From: Coptis chinensis
Lineage: Eukaryota; Streptophyta; Magnoliopsida; Ranunculales; Ranunculaceae
Direction: 5' to 3'
DNA length: 64,000 nucleotides
Assembly (NCBI GenBank): GCA_015680905.1
Contig: CM027381.1
Span: forward strand, 60,020,501-60,084,500
The position numbers and the translations under genes are program-made. The first letter of the stretch is position 1, and each line of letters starts with the position of its first letter. Positions 31,583-43,074 of this stretch are shown piece after piece. Below the pieces are notes generated by a model. That model was not told the origin of the DNA. It ran no database searches and saw only the letters and a list, made by a program, of their open reading frames with translations.

Positions 31583-34500
31583 CCTCTGTAAAAGAATTCT
31601 CAGCTAGATATTGTCAGTCACTTCTATCAAGCATTTGGCCAAGTATTCCTTCATAGTGTGTTTTAGATTATCACTGACCTCTTTTGCTGTCTTGACCCAT
31701 CCCTTTTGCGTTCGCCTATTCCTTTCACACCAAATGGCATGCACCGTAGCACAAATCAGGGCCCTAACGACTTCTGAGAACATAGAGTTGCATTTACACA
31801 GCTGCAACAGGTAGTTCCATTCTTCTCATGACCCCAAGACTGTCTTTGGTAAGCCCATACTTTCCTTCACTTCCTCCCAAATTGCCTTCGAGAACTGGCA
31901 TTCGAAGAAGAGATGTGACATACTCTCCTCATGAGAGTTGCATAAGATGCAGACCGACTGAGACAGGAGCTTCTTCTGCTTCAACCTGTTTTAGGTAGGT
32001 AAGCATCCAGCAAAAGCCTGCCATGTAGTAAAGGAATGTTGTAACACTAACACCTTCCCCCATACCAATTTGAACCATTTTACCTTCGGTTTGATGTTCT
32101 TGATAACAGCATAAGCAGACTTGACACTGAATTCCCCTGTATTGCTCAGTCCCCATATAACAGTGTCCATGTCTAAGAAGGAGTTAATTTTCGTTCCCAT
32201 GATTAGATCCTTAACTTCCCCATCAGGTAGCCCTTGTATCACATGGTTCCAATGATTCTCTTCTATAATGACACTCACTTTTGTATTCTCTGGAATGATC
32301 TCTCCTAGATTGGCTCGAGCAGTGGCCATTTGGATTAGAAGAACAGAGTGGCACCAAGGGTCATGCCAGAAGCTTGTACTCTCCCCATTTACGATCAAAT
32401 ATTTTACAAACTTCATAGCTAGTTGTCTATGCTTCAAAATGCCTCTCCACACCCACGATGAATCTGTCGCAACCTTCATAGTCCAGAAGTTCCTCCCTCT
32501 TATTTGTTGGTCCCATGTCCATTTAACCCATAAAGAGTCTCCTTTCTGTGCAATCTTCAACACTAACCCACATATGGTAGCTTTATTCCATGTGAGTGGG
32601 TCTAGAATCCCCAATCCACCCTATTCTTTCTCTAGCCTTAGAGTCACGTGACTAGCATGGTGCATGGTTCTCTTCATGTTTGGCTGAGCCCATAGAAATC
32701 TATTACAAATCTTCCCAACTCTTTCAAGGACCGTCTTTGGTAGCACAAAGGTATGTGCCCAATAAGTTTGGAAAGATGAAAGGACAGATTGCAAAAGGTG
32801 TAGCCTTCCTGCTCTGGATAAGAATTTGTTCTTCCAGTTGGAGATGCGCATAGTGATCTTTTCAATCAGGGGGAGACAGTCCTTTATGCCCAGCCCTGCA
32901 GAGGTCAGAGGCAACCCCAAGTATGAAACTGGGGGAAAGATAAGTGCGATGTCTAGGATGTCTTCCAACTCCTTACTTTCTTCAAACGACATACTGCCAG
33001 TCATCATAGTTGTCTTTGCATAATTAAAGTTCAGCCAGTAGCCTGAGAGAAAACTGAGAGAATATTCTTGACTGCATGAATAGAGGTCGGCTCACCTCTA
33101 CAAAACAAGAGTACGTCATCAGCAAAGCACAGGTGGGAGAGTTGCCTCTGTTTACACTTTGAGTGGGGGAGAAATGCTTTAGAACTCATTCCTTGGTTTA
33201 GGAGACTGCTCAGAACCTCCATGACTAAAACAAAGAGGTATGGGGAGATGGGATCGCCCTGGCGCAGACCTCTTTTTCCGTCAAAATAACCTTCTGGGGT
33301 GCCATTCACTAAAATGGAATAAGAGGAAGAGATGAAGCACATCTTTATCCATGTTATGAAGGCTTGTGGGAACTTAAATCTGTAAAGAATCCGCTCTAGA
33401 GCACTCCAGCTAACTGAATCATAGGCCTTCTTTATATCCATCTTTATGGTACATCTCGGAGACCCTCGCTTCATTTTGTATCCTCTCAAAAGCTCATGAG
33501 CAAGGAGGATGTTCTCTTGTATAGCTCTCCCTAGAACAAAGGCAGATTAGTTACATGAAATCAAAAAGGAAATACATACTTTTAGCCTGTTTGTTAGAAT
33601 CTTAGTAGCACACTTATAAATGATATTACAACACGCAATTGGTCGAAATATATCTACTCTAGTAGGGGAAATGCATTTAGGTATTAAACATATTAATGTG
33701 GCATTTGTACCCTTCTGTATGCAGTTATGTTCAAAAATATGCTTAATAGCTTTTGAGAAATCCTCGCCCACTAGGTTCCAGCACTTTTTGAAAAAGAACG
33801 CATTGAATCCGTCTGGTCCTGGAGCTTTGTTATCATCCATCTCAAACAATGCTTGTCTTATTTCTTTTCCTGTAATATGGGCCGTGAGTTGCACCCCCGT
33901 TTCTTGATCAACTTCATTCAAAACTAACTTGTTCAGGAACTGTGAAGTACAAGTTGTTGTAGACGAGACTCCCAAGATCCTTGTGTAGTATTCCACAAAT
34001 GCACTCGCCATATCTGCCTGCCCTTCTCTTCTGTTGCCTTCCATATCTTCTATAGCCCACAACCACCTTCGACTCTTATTTTCCTTCAACACATTGAAGA
34101 AATATTTATTGCATCTCTCCCTATACTTTATCCAGTCAATATTTGTTATGTGCTTCATATCCATTTCCTCCATTCTGAGCAACTGAATCAACCTATCTCT
34201 GACAGAAAGCTCAAGCGCACCAGCCACCTGATCGAGAGGATTGGTCTTAAGCTGATCTTTTATCTCATTTAACTGAAGCCTCGCTGCTTTGACTTCCCTT
34301 TGTAGGTTTAAGCAGTTCACTCTAGCCCATTGCTTTAAAGAACTCTTTAAGTGCTTGAGATTTTTAAACATGTAAGGAGGGCTCCCTTGTGTGGGCATAG
34401 TCCAACTTTGCAATAAAGTTGCCTGAAACTCAGAGTGCATACTCCAAAAGTTGCAAAAGCGAAAAGGTGGTCGAGGTCTAACCACGTGAGACAAGGTAAA

Positions 34501-35201
34501 AGCATAATGGGACTGTGATCTGAGTATGCTCCATTTGTCAAGAACTCTATACTAGATGTGTTCATCTGGTTAGCCCAAAATATAGTAATCAGGCATTGAT
34601 CTAACTTGGACCATTTTCTAGTAGCTCCATCTCCATTATTTGTCCATGTGAAAAAACATCCTGTAGCTTGGTGGTCATACAATCCATAATCATTCAAGCA
34701 TCTGGCAAAAGGTATTGTTTCCCTTGGGTGAACTGGGTCCCTTCCTATTCTCTCCGAGGACAGCAAAACATTGTTAAAATCCCCCATCACGCAGCTTGGA
34801 GTTATAAGGTTATAGTGCAAGGCACTTATTTCCTCCCATAGACATAATCTCTCTACCCGAGCATTGCTAGCATAAACCACAGTAAACTTAAACTGCCTAG
34901 CTTGTTGGAGCATGGTCACAGTACAGTGGATCATCTAAGAACTCTCCACTTGCTTGACTACCTCCAAAACATCAGGATCCCAGGCTAACCATATTCTCCC
35001 CGAAGGGTCACTAGAATAATTATTCATATGCTCCCAGTTTGGATAGCAAATACTCATAATCAACTCATACTTATCTCTTCTAACCTTAGTTTCCAATAAA
35101 CCCAAACAACTTAACTTCTTATCTCTTCTAAAGCTATTTAGTTCCTTAGCTTTGCTTAAGTCATTCATACCCCTTATATTCCATATACATACCTTCACCA
35201 T
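31583..35201 (-). pseudogene. LINE ORF2: endonuclease and reverse transcriptase
   Basis: Starts MVKVCIWNIRGMND at 35201. Order: apurinic-type endonuclease (LGLLETKVRR, then VMGDFNNVL and a late SDHSPIML), reverse transcriptase (DNKAPGPDGFNAFFFKKCW; MDIKKAYDSVSW; GLRQGDPISPYLF; catalytic LCFADDVLLFC at about 33110), PVSYLGLPLTS with the thumb, and zf-RVT (KSAYAVIKNIKP, WKVLVLQHSF-like, near 32000-32100). Endonuclease nicks the target and RT copies the LINE RNA at the nick. Frames change near 34935, 34350-34490, 33547, 33030, 32620 and 31600. The catalytic FADD is preserved. Confidence 0.9.
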
Positions 35202-35218
35202 TATTTAAGACTTAGAAG

Positions 35219-36135
35219 TTTAGTGACCCTTGTTCTTTTTCCCCGACCCTTTTGGCCTGCCCATTTTCTTCTTACCCCCTTTGTTATTCTGAGTCTGCCC
35301 TTGTACATTAGGTTCCACCTCTGGTCGACCTGCTTATTTGTTTCTTTGTTGTTGAGTTTTTTTATCTTGTTTCCACTGCAGGGGTTACATTTGATCTTGT
35401 TACCATAAGGGCAGAACTGTTATCCCCAAAGAGTTCCTCCTCTAGTTCTGATAAATCATCCTCGAGCTCCTCCCCTTCCTCTACCAGCTGGGTGTACATG
35501 TTATGCTGTAATGCATAATTTACCTCCTTTTCATTTGTTTGTGGAACTTCATGAGGGGGTGTATTTGCTGCAAACTCCAGACTTGGGTGCTCTTCTATTC
35601 CTTCTGAGCCTAAAAAAGTACACATCACTCTGTTAGGAGACAGTAGTTGGATTTGGCTCATATCCTCTTGCTCTCGCTCAACATCTGCAGCACTGTTCCT
35701 GGGTTCTACCCTCACCCTTTAAATGAATGGAACAATTTCCATTCCTGTTGCCATTTCTTCTCTCTGTGGGTTTATGGCATTCTCAACCCCCATAGTCTCA
35801 CATGCATTTTCCTCCTCAGAGGTATGTTCCACTGTTCCAGAGCCCCCTGTTGGTTGAGTAGTTTCCACATTTGTTTCTCTCTGTGGCTTTGTCCTCCTCT
35901 CCTGTGCTGGACGCCTTGGTGCCCAAAATCTTATGGATCTTCCAGTGCATTTATCAGCTACATGCTCGAACTTATTACATTTTGTGCACGAGATCAGCTT
36001 CCATGGATACTCCAGAGGGATTCCCACCTCTCGGTTCCCAGCTTTCATGTTGATTACGTCTTTGTATTCATAATTTACCAGAAACTCAATACAAAATCTA
36101 GCAAATGACAGCCTTTTCCTTTTTGCAGTGGCATT
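35219..36135 (-). pseudogene. LINE ORF1, C-terminal part
   Basis: From the element C insertion point downward: TAKRKRLSFARFCIEFLV, then GIPLEYPWKLISCTKCNKF and EHVADKC, a CCHC-type zinc knuckle (zf-CCHC_4). A Glu-rich region follows (35362-35715), and a final AT-hook-like MGRPKGSGKKNKGH before a stop at about 35219. The ORF2 start (35201) lies about 17 bases further. ORF1 is the RNA-binding chaperone of the LINE particle. The DUF4283 half is at 44165-44700 on the other side of element C. Frame breaks lie near 35716 and 35340. Confidence 0.8.
36131..36135. repeat. Target-site duplication of element C, left copy
   Basis: GGCAT, identical to 44165-44169. Removing C and one copy rejoins the LINE codons as MDDATAKRKR on the minus strand. 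Confidence 0.95.
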
Positions 36136-37229
36136 GATAAGAGCCCAAAACTGTAGTTTTAACCCCTTAACCATCATACTTTTAGACCAATTATGTGAGT
36201 AATAATTAAGAGTTAATACTGATTACGTGTTTTTATGCATTGCAGGCTTCAAAGTCCATTATGTGCATAAATGTGCCACTTTAGCGAGATAAAGGAGCAA
36301 AGGTCGGTTGCTAAGGAGTTATGTGAATAAAGGCCAAGATTCAAGGAGACAAAGCCTTTGTAAAGCCCGGTCAAAAGCTGAAAAGTCAACCGCGGCGTAC
36401 TTGATTGCACAAGTCAGTCAAAGACTTCGAAGGCGCGTATCTTTGGACTCAAACCTCGGAATTGGGAGTATCTTATGTCAAAACGACCGGCTCGGAAAGA
36501 GATTTTCAATGGTCTAAGCCTTAACCCAATCAGACGAGCAGAAGTGGACGAAACGTTTGTCGAAGCCAATTGCAGCTGAAGAGCCCATTTTGGACTAAAG
36601 AAATTGGGTTTTAGGCCCGATTTTCCGGCCCAAAACATGGCTCCAAGCCCATGCACGATTTTTGGATCTGAAAGTATAAAAACAAAAGCTTGACTCTTTG
36701 TTAAGGGTAGATAGTTAGGTTAGAAAATAAGTTAAGTTAGGAAGTTAATGTTAATGGAGTTTAGGGTTAGAAAAAGATAGATCTAGATTAGTTAATTACT
36801 TAGTTTTCATTCCATTAATTAGTTTCATTCTTTGTTTTAGATTAGTTATTTAAATCATTGAATATCATTCATTAGATAAATTAAATAGTTGTTATTCATT
36901 CAATCATATCTTGTTCTTATTGCTCTATTAGATTTATAAAGTTAGTTACTTATTCCATAATGACATGTTCTTATTATTGTTCTTGTGTTGGGAATGGTAG
37001 TATAGAAATTTCACATCAAATCATTACTCTCACCATTGTTCCTTTTGGTTTGATAAGTTGAATTCAATTTAAGTCTAGACAGTTAAGAGTGGAACGAATC
37101 CTTACTCATTATATTGCATGATTATGTTTTGAGAGTAAGAAGAATTGATTTAAACGTAAGAACGGTAAGATTACGTATTAGTGTTGTTAACATTAATATT
37201 TAGGATTCTACTATTTTTACGGGTTATTA
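36136..37229 (+). mobile_element. 5' LTR of element C
   Basis: TGATAAGAGCCCAAAACTG to CTATTTTTACGGGTTATTA; the 3' copy ends TTATCA. A TATA-like GAAAGTATAAAAACA lies at about 36670. It is nearly identical to 43075-44164 except for a divergent patch around 36387-36435. Confidence 0.95.
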
Positions 37230-37230
37230 A

Positions 37231-37245
37231 ATGGCGCCACTGCCA
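37231..37245 (+). other. Primer binding site of element C
   Basis: ATGGCGCCACTGCCA directly after the 5' LTR, similar to the A and B sites. Confidence 0.8.
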
Positions 37246-37454
37246 TCTTAATCTCGTTCAAGACAAGAATTCAAATGCTTGAATCCAAGGGGCAATCCCC
37301 CATTCTCTACCCACCCACCATTTTAATTTTTCATTCTTATTTCTTGAATTTTCGGAACTATTCACTATTTTAGGCATAGGAGCTGCGGATTCATAGAGAA
37401 AAACACTGCGGTGAAGCATTAAACTTCCTCGAAAAAAAAAAAAAAAATTGCACG

Positions 37455-37655
37455 GAGCGCAGGTGCGCCCTAAGCAAGCGCACCTGCGCTTAAAACACTA
37501 GAAGTTGAGCGCGACCTACGCTCAAACACTGTAACTCGAAGTTTACACTGAGTGCGACCTGCGCCCATACCGAGCGCGACCCGCGCTCAAAACACTGGAA
37601 CTCAAATTTGCACTGAGCGCACCTGCGCCCAAGTGAAGCACACCTGCGCCCTCAG
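37455..37655 (+). repeat. GC-rich hairpin cassette in the leader of element C
   Basis: Contains a perfect 13-bp inverted repeat (AGCGCAGGTGCGC at 37456-37468 and its complement at 37478-37490, 9-nt loop). It also contains the palindrome GAGCGCGACCCGCGCTC (37572-37588, 7-bp stems, 3-nt loop). Several further related blocks (GAGCGCACCTGCGCCC-like) follow. It lies between PBS and gag ATG. Confidence 0.85.
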
Positions 37656-37915
37656 CTGATTTTGCCGGATTTCCGCAGGTTTGATTCAAATTTTCAATTT
37701 TCAAGTTTTTCAGTGTTCTAACTTGTTATATACACTGTACACACGTGAACAAGACGTTATTTATAAGCAAAGCAAGGACGCAATCAGGTATTCCCTTCTT
37801 CCACTCCTCGTTTCTTTTGTCATAGGAGTTTTAATTCTAGTATAATCAGGCTTGTTTTTCGTAGACATAAATATCACACGCCTATCTAAGAATTTCACAC
37901 ACACCACCTGATATA

Positions 37916-39250
37916 ATGGCTGAAGAAAGAGAGACTCCTCTCTCTGACTTCTACAAAGCCTTGAGCGATAGCCCCAAATCTTGCATCGTTTCTAGCAGAC
38001 CCAGCGGGGGATTTCTGAATCCCCCCAAATATTTTTAATTTGTTACCCGTTTTTCATGGTTTAGACCATGAAAAACCTTATCAGCACATGCGTAGGATGG
38101 AACAAGTCCTAAGAACATTCCACCATCTCACGGTTGGTGCGGAACAAATTAAACTGAGGGTATTCCCTTTCACCTTAGCCGATAAGGTGGCGTCTTGGTT
38201 AATTGCCCAAACGCCAAACTCTATGGACTCATGGGCTCAACTTGTTTAATTGTTCATGGAACAGTTTTACCCACCACTGAAGACAGATGAAATGCTTCAC
38301 AAGATTCATTTCTTCAGCCAGAATCCTCATGAATCCTTTTCAAAGGCCTGGAATCGTTTCATCGATCTTCTCATTGAATGCCCAAGATCATAATCTTGCG
38401 AAAAGACACGCTTTGTTCGTGTTTTCTTCAAGGGGCTTTCACATTATCATAAGGAGGTTCTAGATATCATGATGGGGTAGTTTTCTTAGTAAAGGAGCCT
38501 TGGAGGCTTATAAATTCTTAGAAGATCAATCTAAGAAGAACAACAATCGGGGAGGTAACGATTCCTCCGCTCCTCTCCTTCTTCTCTTGAGGTTAAATAT
38601 GATCCCGAGCTTAAAACTCTTATCGATGCCCTCACTAAAAAGGTAGATGCCATCTCTGTTCAACAACAACCCACTCCAGTCATGAACATTAACTCTACTC
38701 GTTGTAATGTCTATTGTAGTCTTGAGCATTCCGACTTCTATTGTCCTCTTGTCTATGCACAAACACCACCACAACCATCACACTTCAACCAGTTAACTCA
38801 ACATCAAGGACAAGGGAACTTAGGTGACTAGAATAGAGGTTTAGTACCCATAACCCAGAACTATCAACATCAAGACATGAACGCCAACAATCTTTAATTC
38901 CAATACAACCATCTACCGGACAAAGTAGTAGTGACCTTGTTGGAGAAACAAAATCAAATTATGCAACAAAACTCCAACTTGATGAACGATCAAGATGATC
39001 AAAACTCTAATATGATGAAACAAACGATGCAAATGATGCGTCTTTGTGCCAAAAGGTTATTGACATGTCTTCTAACCAAAATAATAACCAAACCGGCGTG
39101 TTTCCAAGTCAAGCAATGCCTAATCCTAAGTCAACAAACACGCCTTTGAAATAAACAAGATTTTGTAATGGTAATATAAACCAACGGGACTCTACAGCAA
39201 ATACTACCCTTCGCTCGTATGCAGTAGTTGATAACCAAGTGACTATGCCT
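37916..39250 (+). pseudogene. gag of element C
   Basis: Starts MAEERETPLSDFYKALSD at 37916. Capsid domain: LPVFHGLDHEKPYQHMRRME, FPFTLADKVASWL, FMEQFYPPLKTDEM (38040-38300). The zinc knuckle reads CNVYCSLEHSDFYC, so the first CX2C pair is altered by a Tyr insertion or shift compared with element B. A Gln/Asn/Met-rich stretch (LLEKQNQIMQQNSN) follows. Stops or shifts lie near 38035, 38250, 38395, 38480, 38560 and 38830. It would form the particle; the present copy cannot. Confidence 0.85.
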
Positions 39251-40170
39251 AAAGATTACCCAAGAAACTAAAAATGATACCATACCAAATACTATAATAG
39301 AAACTCAAGACCCTACAACCGTAGAAGTACCAGTTAAACCAAAACCAAAAGGGAAAACATTACAAGACCCAATAATAGAAAGTGAAGATCCTACACCTGT
39401 AGAGGTTCCAATATGGACACCTAGATGGAAAACGGCTAGAGATAAAGCAAAGACTAATAATACTTTTATCCCTTCGCTAAAAATAGCGATAAAGCACCAT
39501 ATCCCCAAAGACTAGTCAGGTTTTAAAAGGACGAGAATTTTGATGAGATTAGGGAAGTGTTTAAAAATTTAACTATAAACCTACCTTTCTAGAAGCTATA
39601 AAAAGTCTACCACGACACGCTTAAGTTTCTCGAAAAGAGTTGTACACCAAGAAGAGGAAAACCAACATACCCCACGAAGCATTCTTAACTGAACAATATC
39701 CCTATTTATCTAAACATAACGAAATTGTTAAGTACAAGGACCCTAGTCGTCCTACTGTACAATGCACCTTAGGTGATACCTTCATAACAACTGCTTTATT
39801 AGACCTGGGGGCGAGTGTTAACTTACTCCCTTTTTATTTATATAAACAACTAGGTCTAACAAAACTCCAACCAACCAAAATGGCTTTGCAGTTAGCCGAT
39901 CGTTCTATTAAGTATCCCAAGGGTGTAGTTGAAAATATTCTCGTTAAAGTTCAGGATTTTTACTATCCAGCCGACTTTGTTATTCTTGACACAGAAGTTG
40001 CTCATGATTCCATTCCCATCATCTTAGGGCGTCCTTTCTTGGCAACCGCCAATGCCCAAATCAATTGTCGGGATGGCTCAATGACTCTTTCTTTTGGAAA
40101 TCTTTCCGTAGAAGTTAACATGTTTAGACAAAAAAATAGGGACAACTAGGTTTGCCTCAGAGAAGGGGAA
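39251..40170 (+). pseudogene. Protease region of element C
   Basis: A Pro/Thr linker (about 39290-39420) leads into a frame open from about 39640 to 40149: KKRKTNIPHEAFLTEQYPYL, then the active-site loop LLDLGASVNLLPFYLYKQLG with the catalytic Asp, ADRSIKYPKGVVENILV, FVILDTEVAHD and SIPIILGRPFLATANA. This is the Athila-type retropepsin. The 169-codon stretch is intact and is the best-preserved coding part of the element; upstream it is frameshifted. Downstream there is no RT. Confidence 0.85.
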
Positions 40171-40825
40171 GTGAAGTCCATTGAGAGTTTTGTACCTCAC
40201 ATTAGTGCGGCTAACACTTTAGTCCCCACACTAGTAGATACCCCTCTTATGGAAGAAGACAAGGATCACAATTTCTATTCCCTAGACGTAGATAACATCA
40301 AGGAGGATTTCCTTCGACTCTTTTTGCAACCCTTCTTTGCGCTTTTATGAAGTTCTCTCCTATTGACATCCATTCATCTCTTGACGCCATGACGGAAGAA
40401 GAATTTTTCACCCTCTATCCCAGTGATTCTTCTTACCCACCTATTGAGGAATGTCTTGCATATCTCAACGCCTCGATGATATAGACCTAAGAACACTAGT
40501 TGAACACCATTCACCCACCTCACATCCTCATGTCACTCATTTACCTTCCATCACTTAATGTTCCTCGCCTCTACCTTTTCAAAGAACCATTGAGTTTGTA
40601 TTTTGACCTTGGCGTTTCTCCTATGCTTCATAACTATCTAAAACCAACTGGTGAAGAAGTAACACCCAAGGACAAGCCACCGACACTTTTTCATTTTTTC
40701 CTTCTCAAAATTATCCACATCCCATTATCTTCCACAACCATCAATTTTCTCACGCTCATTTATTTGGCATCCCCTTCAGTAGAGGACAAAGAAGAAACTC
40801 AGACTTCGATTAGGTTTTAGATCTA
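40171..40825 (+). pseudogene. Post-protease coding remnant of element C
   Basis: Broken frames read EDKDHNFYSLDVDNIKEDFL and EEFFTLYPSDSSYPPIEE, then a longer frame (40500-40820) with MLHNYLKPTGEEVTPKDK. The first two resemble the acidic linker that precedes RT in Athila pol. I do not recognise the third. No RT motif (YxDD) appears. Confidence 0.45.
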
Positions 40826-43060
40826 TAAGGCTTTGCTCTCATTCCACTAAGCTACGCCATAGGAAATCTTGGTGCTTAATTTGTTTTGATGGTGCATTCC
40901 GCGGTTAACTATTTACGGAAGATCCACAATTGTTTAGATTATTGATATATGGGAAACTGCATGTTAATACATATATATCACTTTAAGTCTAGGGAATCTG
41001 ACTTTAAAAGACCCAAGTTTTCGTACAATACCAACTTTTTGGAGTATAGGCCAAACAAAATTTTCAAACTTAAAAAAAGTTTTCCAATTTTGTTTGGGGG
41101 TGGCATATTTTGGTATTCATTTCAAATCATGTTGCCACTGTAAGCTTTGTCATGTTTACTCCAAAGAGAGTTTGTGTTAGTTAGTATGCATGCCGGTTTA
41201 ATTGTACTTCATATTATCATATCATCTTTACAATATTTCATTACAGTGTTGCCAATTTTTGCCACAATTCTATGGGAAATTCTTTCCTTATCTCTTTACA
41301 CTTTGAGGACAAAGCGCGCTTGATTGTTTGGGGTGGGATAGAAACATTTGCAAAAACTAAACACTTTTAGGATGTAAATTACGCACTTTTATTTATAAAG
41401 TGTTAAAAATTATAAAAATTAGTTAGTTACATAATTTAATTGTGTTATTGAATTGTTTCATGAACCCCCTTCTCCCAAATTGTTTGGGGTGGTATAGAAA
41501 CACGATGTAAATGTTAAGCACATATTAGGTTGTATATTACATGCATTATTTGTCTTAAAAATAATAAAAATAAAAATAAAAAGTTTATGCTATACACTTA
41601 GGAATATTGGTATTATTTCTTCTCTATGCTCTTAATAATCTAGAAGTCTCAATGAAGCTTTTGCATTAGAATAGTTTTTAGAAACTTAGGTTAATATGTA
41701 GGTAATAATCTTTGCATCTATCTATAAATATATTACATGAGTATCTATGATTGTTTGGCAAGAAGTTTCAAATCTAGGCTAGAGTACTTATTCTACAAAT
41801 CCTGTGAGAATATAGCCTAAAGCCTTATATGAGTGAAACATTTGAGAAATGACACAAGGGAGAAATATATTCCGAATAGAGAAATCACACGTCCACTTGC
41901 TTGACCACTATACCATGTCCTAAGAGTGAATTTATGCCCTTTTTGGATCAATATAGCTAGAAATTCTTACCTAAGTATATTTTCCGTTAGTCGCCCCACT
42001 GAGCCTTTCATTAGCCGTTCCATAAACCACAATTCCTTTACCCTATTACAAAAACAAAACAAAATAAAAAAAAAAAAAAATAAAAAAAAAAAAAAAAAAA
42101 ATCAACCTACCCATTTTAGAATACGTATGAGAATAGGATGAGTGAATAAAAGAGAAGAGAAAAACCTGTGTAAACAGAAATTACTTAGTTGCTTCAGAAA
42201 AGAAAAGAAAAAGAAAAGAAGTTTCCATCCAAAGAAAAGAAAAGAAAAAGAAAAATAGAAATAAAATAAAAACTCCAAAAATAGAATAAAAGGAGTCGAA
42301 AAGCCAAAATAAAAAGGCTAAGGATGGAAACAAGGTGTAGAAGCAAAAGAACAAGGTTTTCTCTAGTTACGTAATATGAAGACCCTATTATCTCAGACTT
42401 GTCTTTTTGAATATCCGTTTCCTTCATTCTTAAACCATCTCCTAATCCCCGCAACACCTAATAAAGACCTCTAGCTCAATTAGGAATAGGTTAGTGGGAT
42501 AGTAAGTGGCAGATGTGTTTGATCAACTTCGGCTTCCTTGTGTGCCATTGAGATTGTAAGGTAAAGTATGCCCACCGCATTAATCGGAGTAGCAAAACTT
42601 GAGTGGAAAAATCGTGAGTGATTTTTGTCTTGACTTTTATGTGAGAACCTACTTAAGGACGCTTATTCCAAAGTTTTGAAACAGACACATTCTGCATTTC
42701 ATAGCATTACTCATTGTATATATGTTTATTCAGTAGATGATTGATTATTATGCATATATTAACTTAGGTTTCGGACATGATTATTCTGTATTCATTGCTA
42801 GTGAGATGTATAGATAATTGAGACATAAATAAGGAAACAATAGTTTTATTTCTTAGTCGTTGTAGTATAGATGAAGTTTGTGAGTACCTTCATCGAAAAC
42901 TCTCGAGGGCTATAACTCGTCCACTAGGGAATTCCTAGTGGTTTAAGGCCTTGTTGCATATGGTCAATGCAATCACACTCAAATAAAACGAGTAGATAGA
43001 ACTCCATTTTTGGTCACTTATTCTAATTTCTCATCTTTGCTTGAGGACAAGCAAAATGTT
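40826..43060 (+). other. Non-coding 3' half of element C
   Basis: AT-rich, with short chance frames only. It holds four PPT-like TTTGGGG(G)TGG tracts (41091, 41325, 41481, 43061) and two hairpins with the loop AGGA (41301-41314, 43036-43055). It also has A-rich low-complexity runs (42055-42100 and 42195-42300, AAAGAAAAG-type purine repeats). No env-like or other gene recognised. Confidence 0.6.
43036..43055 (+). other. Hairpin before the PPT of element C
   Basis: TTTGCTTGAGGACAAGCAAA: perfect 8-bp stem with AGGA loop, five bases before the polypurine tract. A weaker copy, CTTTGAGGACAAAG, lies at 41301-41314. Confidence 0.85.
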
Positions 43061-43074
43061 GTTTGGGGGTGGTT
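43061..43074 (+). other. Polypurine tract of element C
   Basis: GTTTGGGGGTGGTT directly before the 3' LTR start TGATAAGAG. Confidence 0.75.

Noticed and set aside
31611..35408. Plus-strand frames opposite the LINE (31611, 32268, 33620, 35647 and others)
   Set aside because: They are shadows of the minus-strand LINE ORF2/ORF1, which shows clear conserved motifs.
40500..40820. Env-like gene in element C
   Set aside because: The frame has hydrophobic stretches but no signal peptide, cysteine pattern or recognised domain; it is more likely a degraded linker or chance frame.
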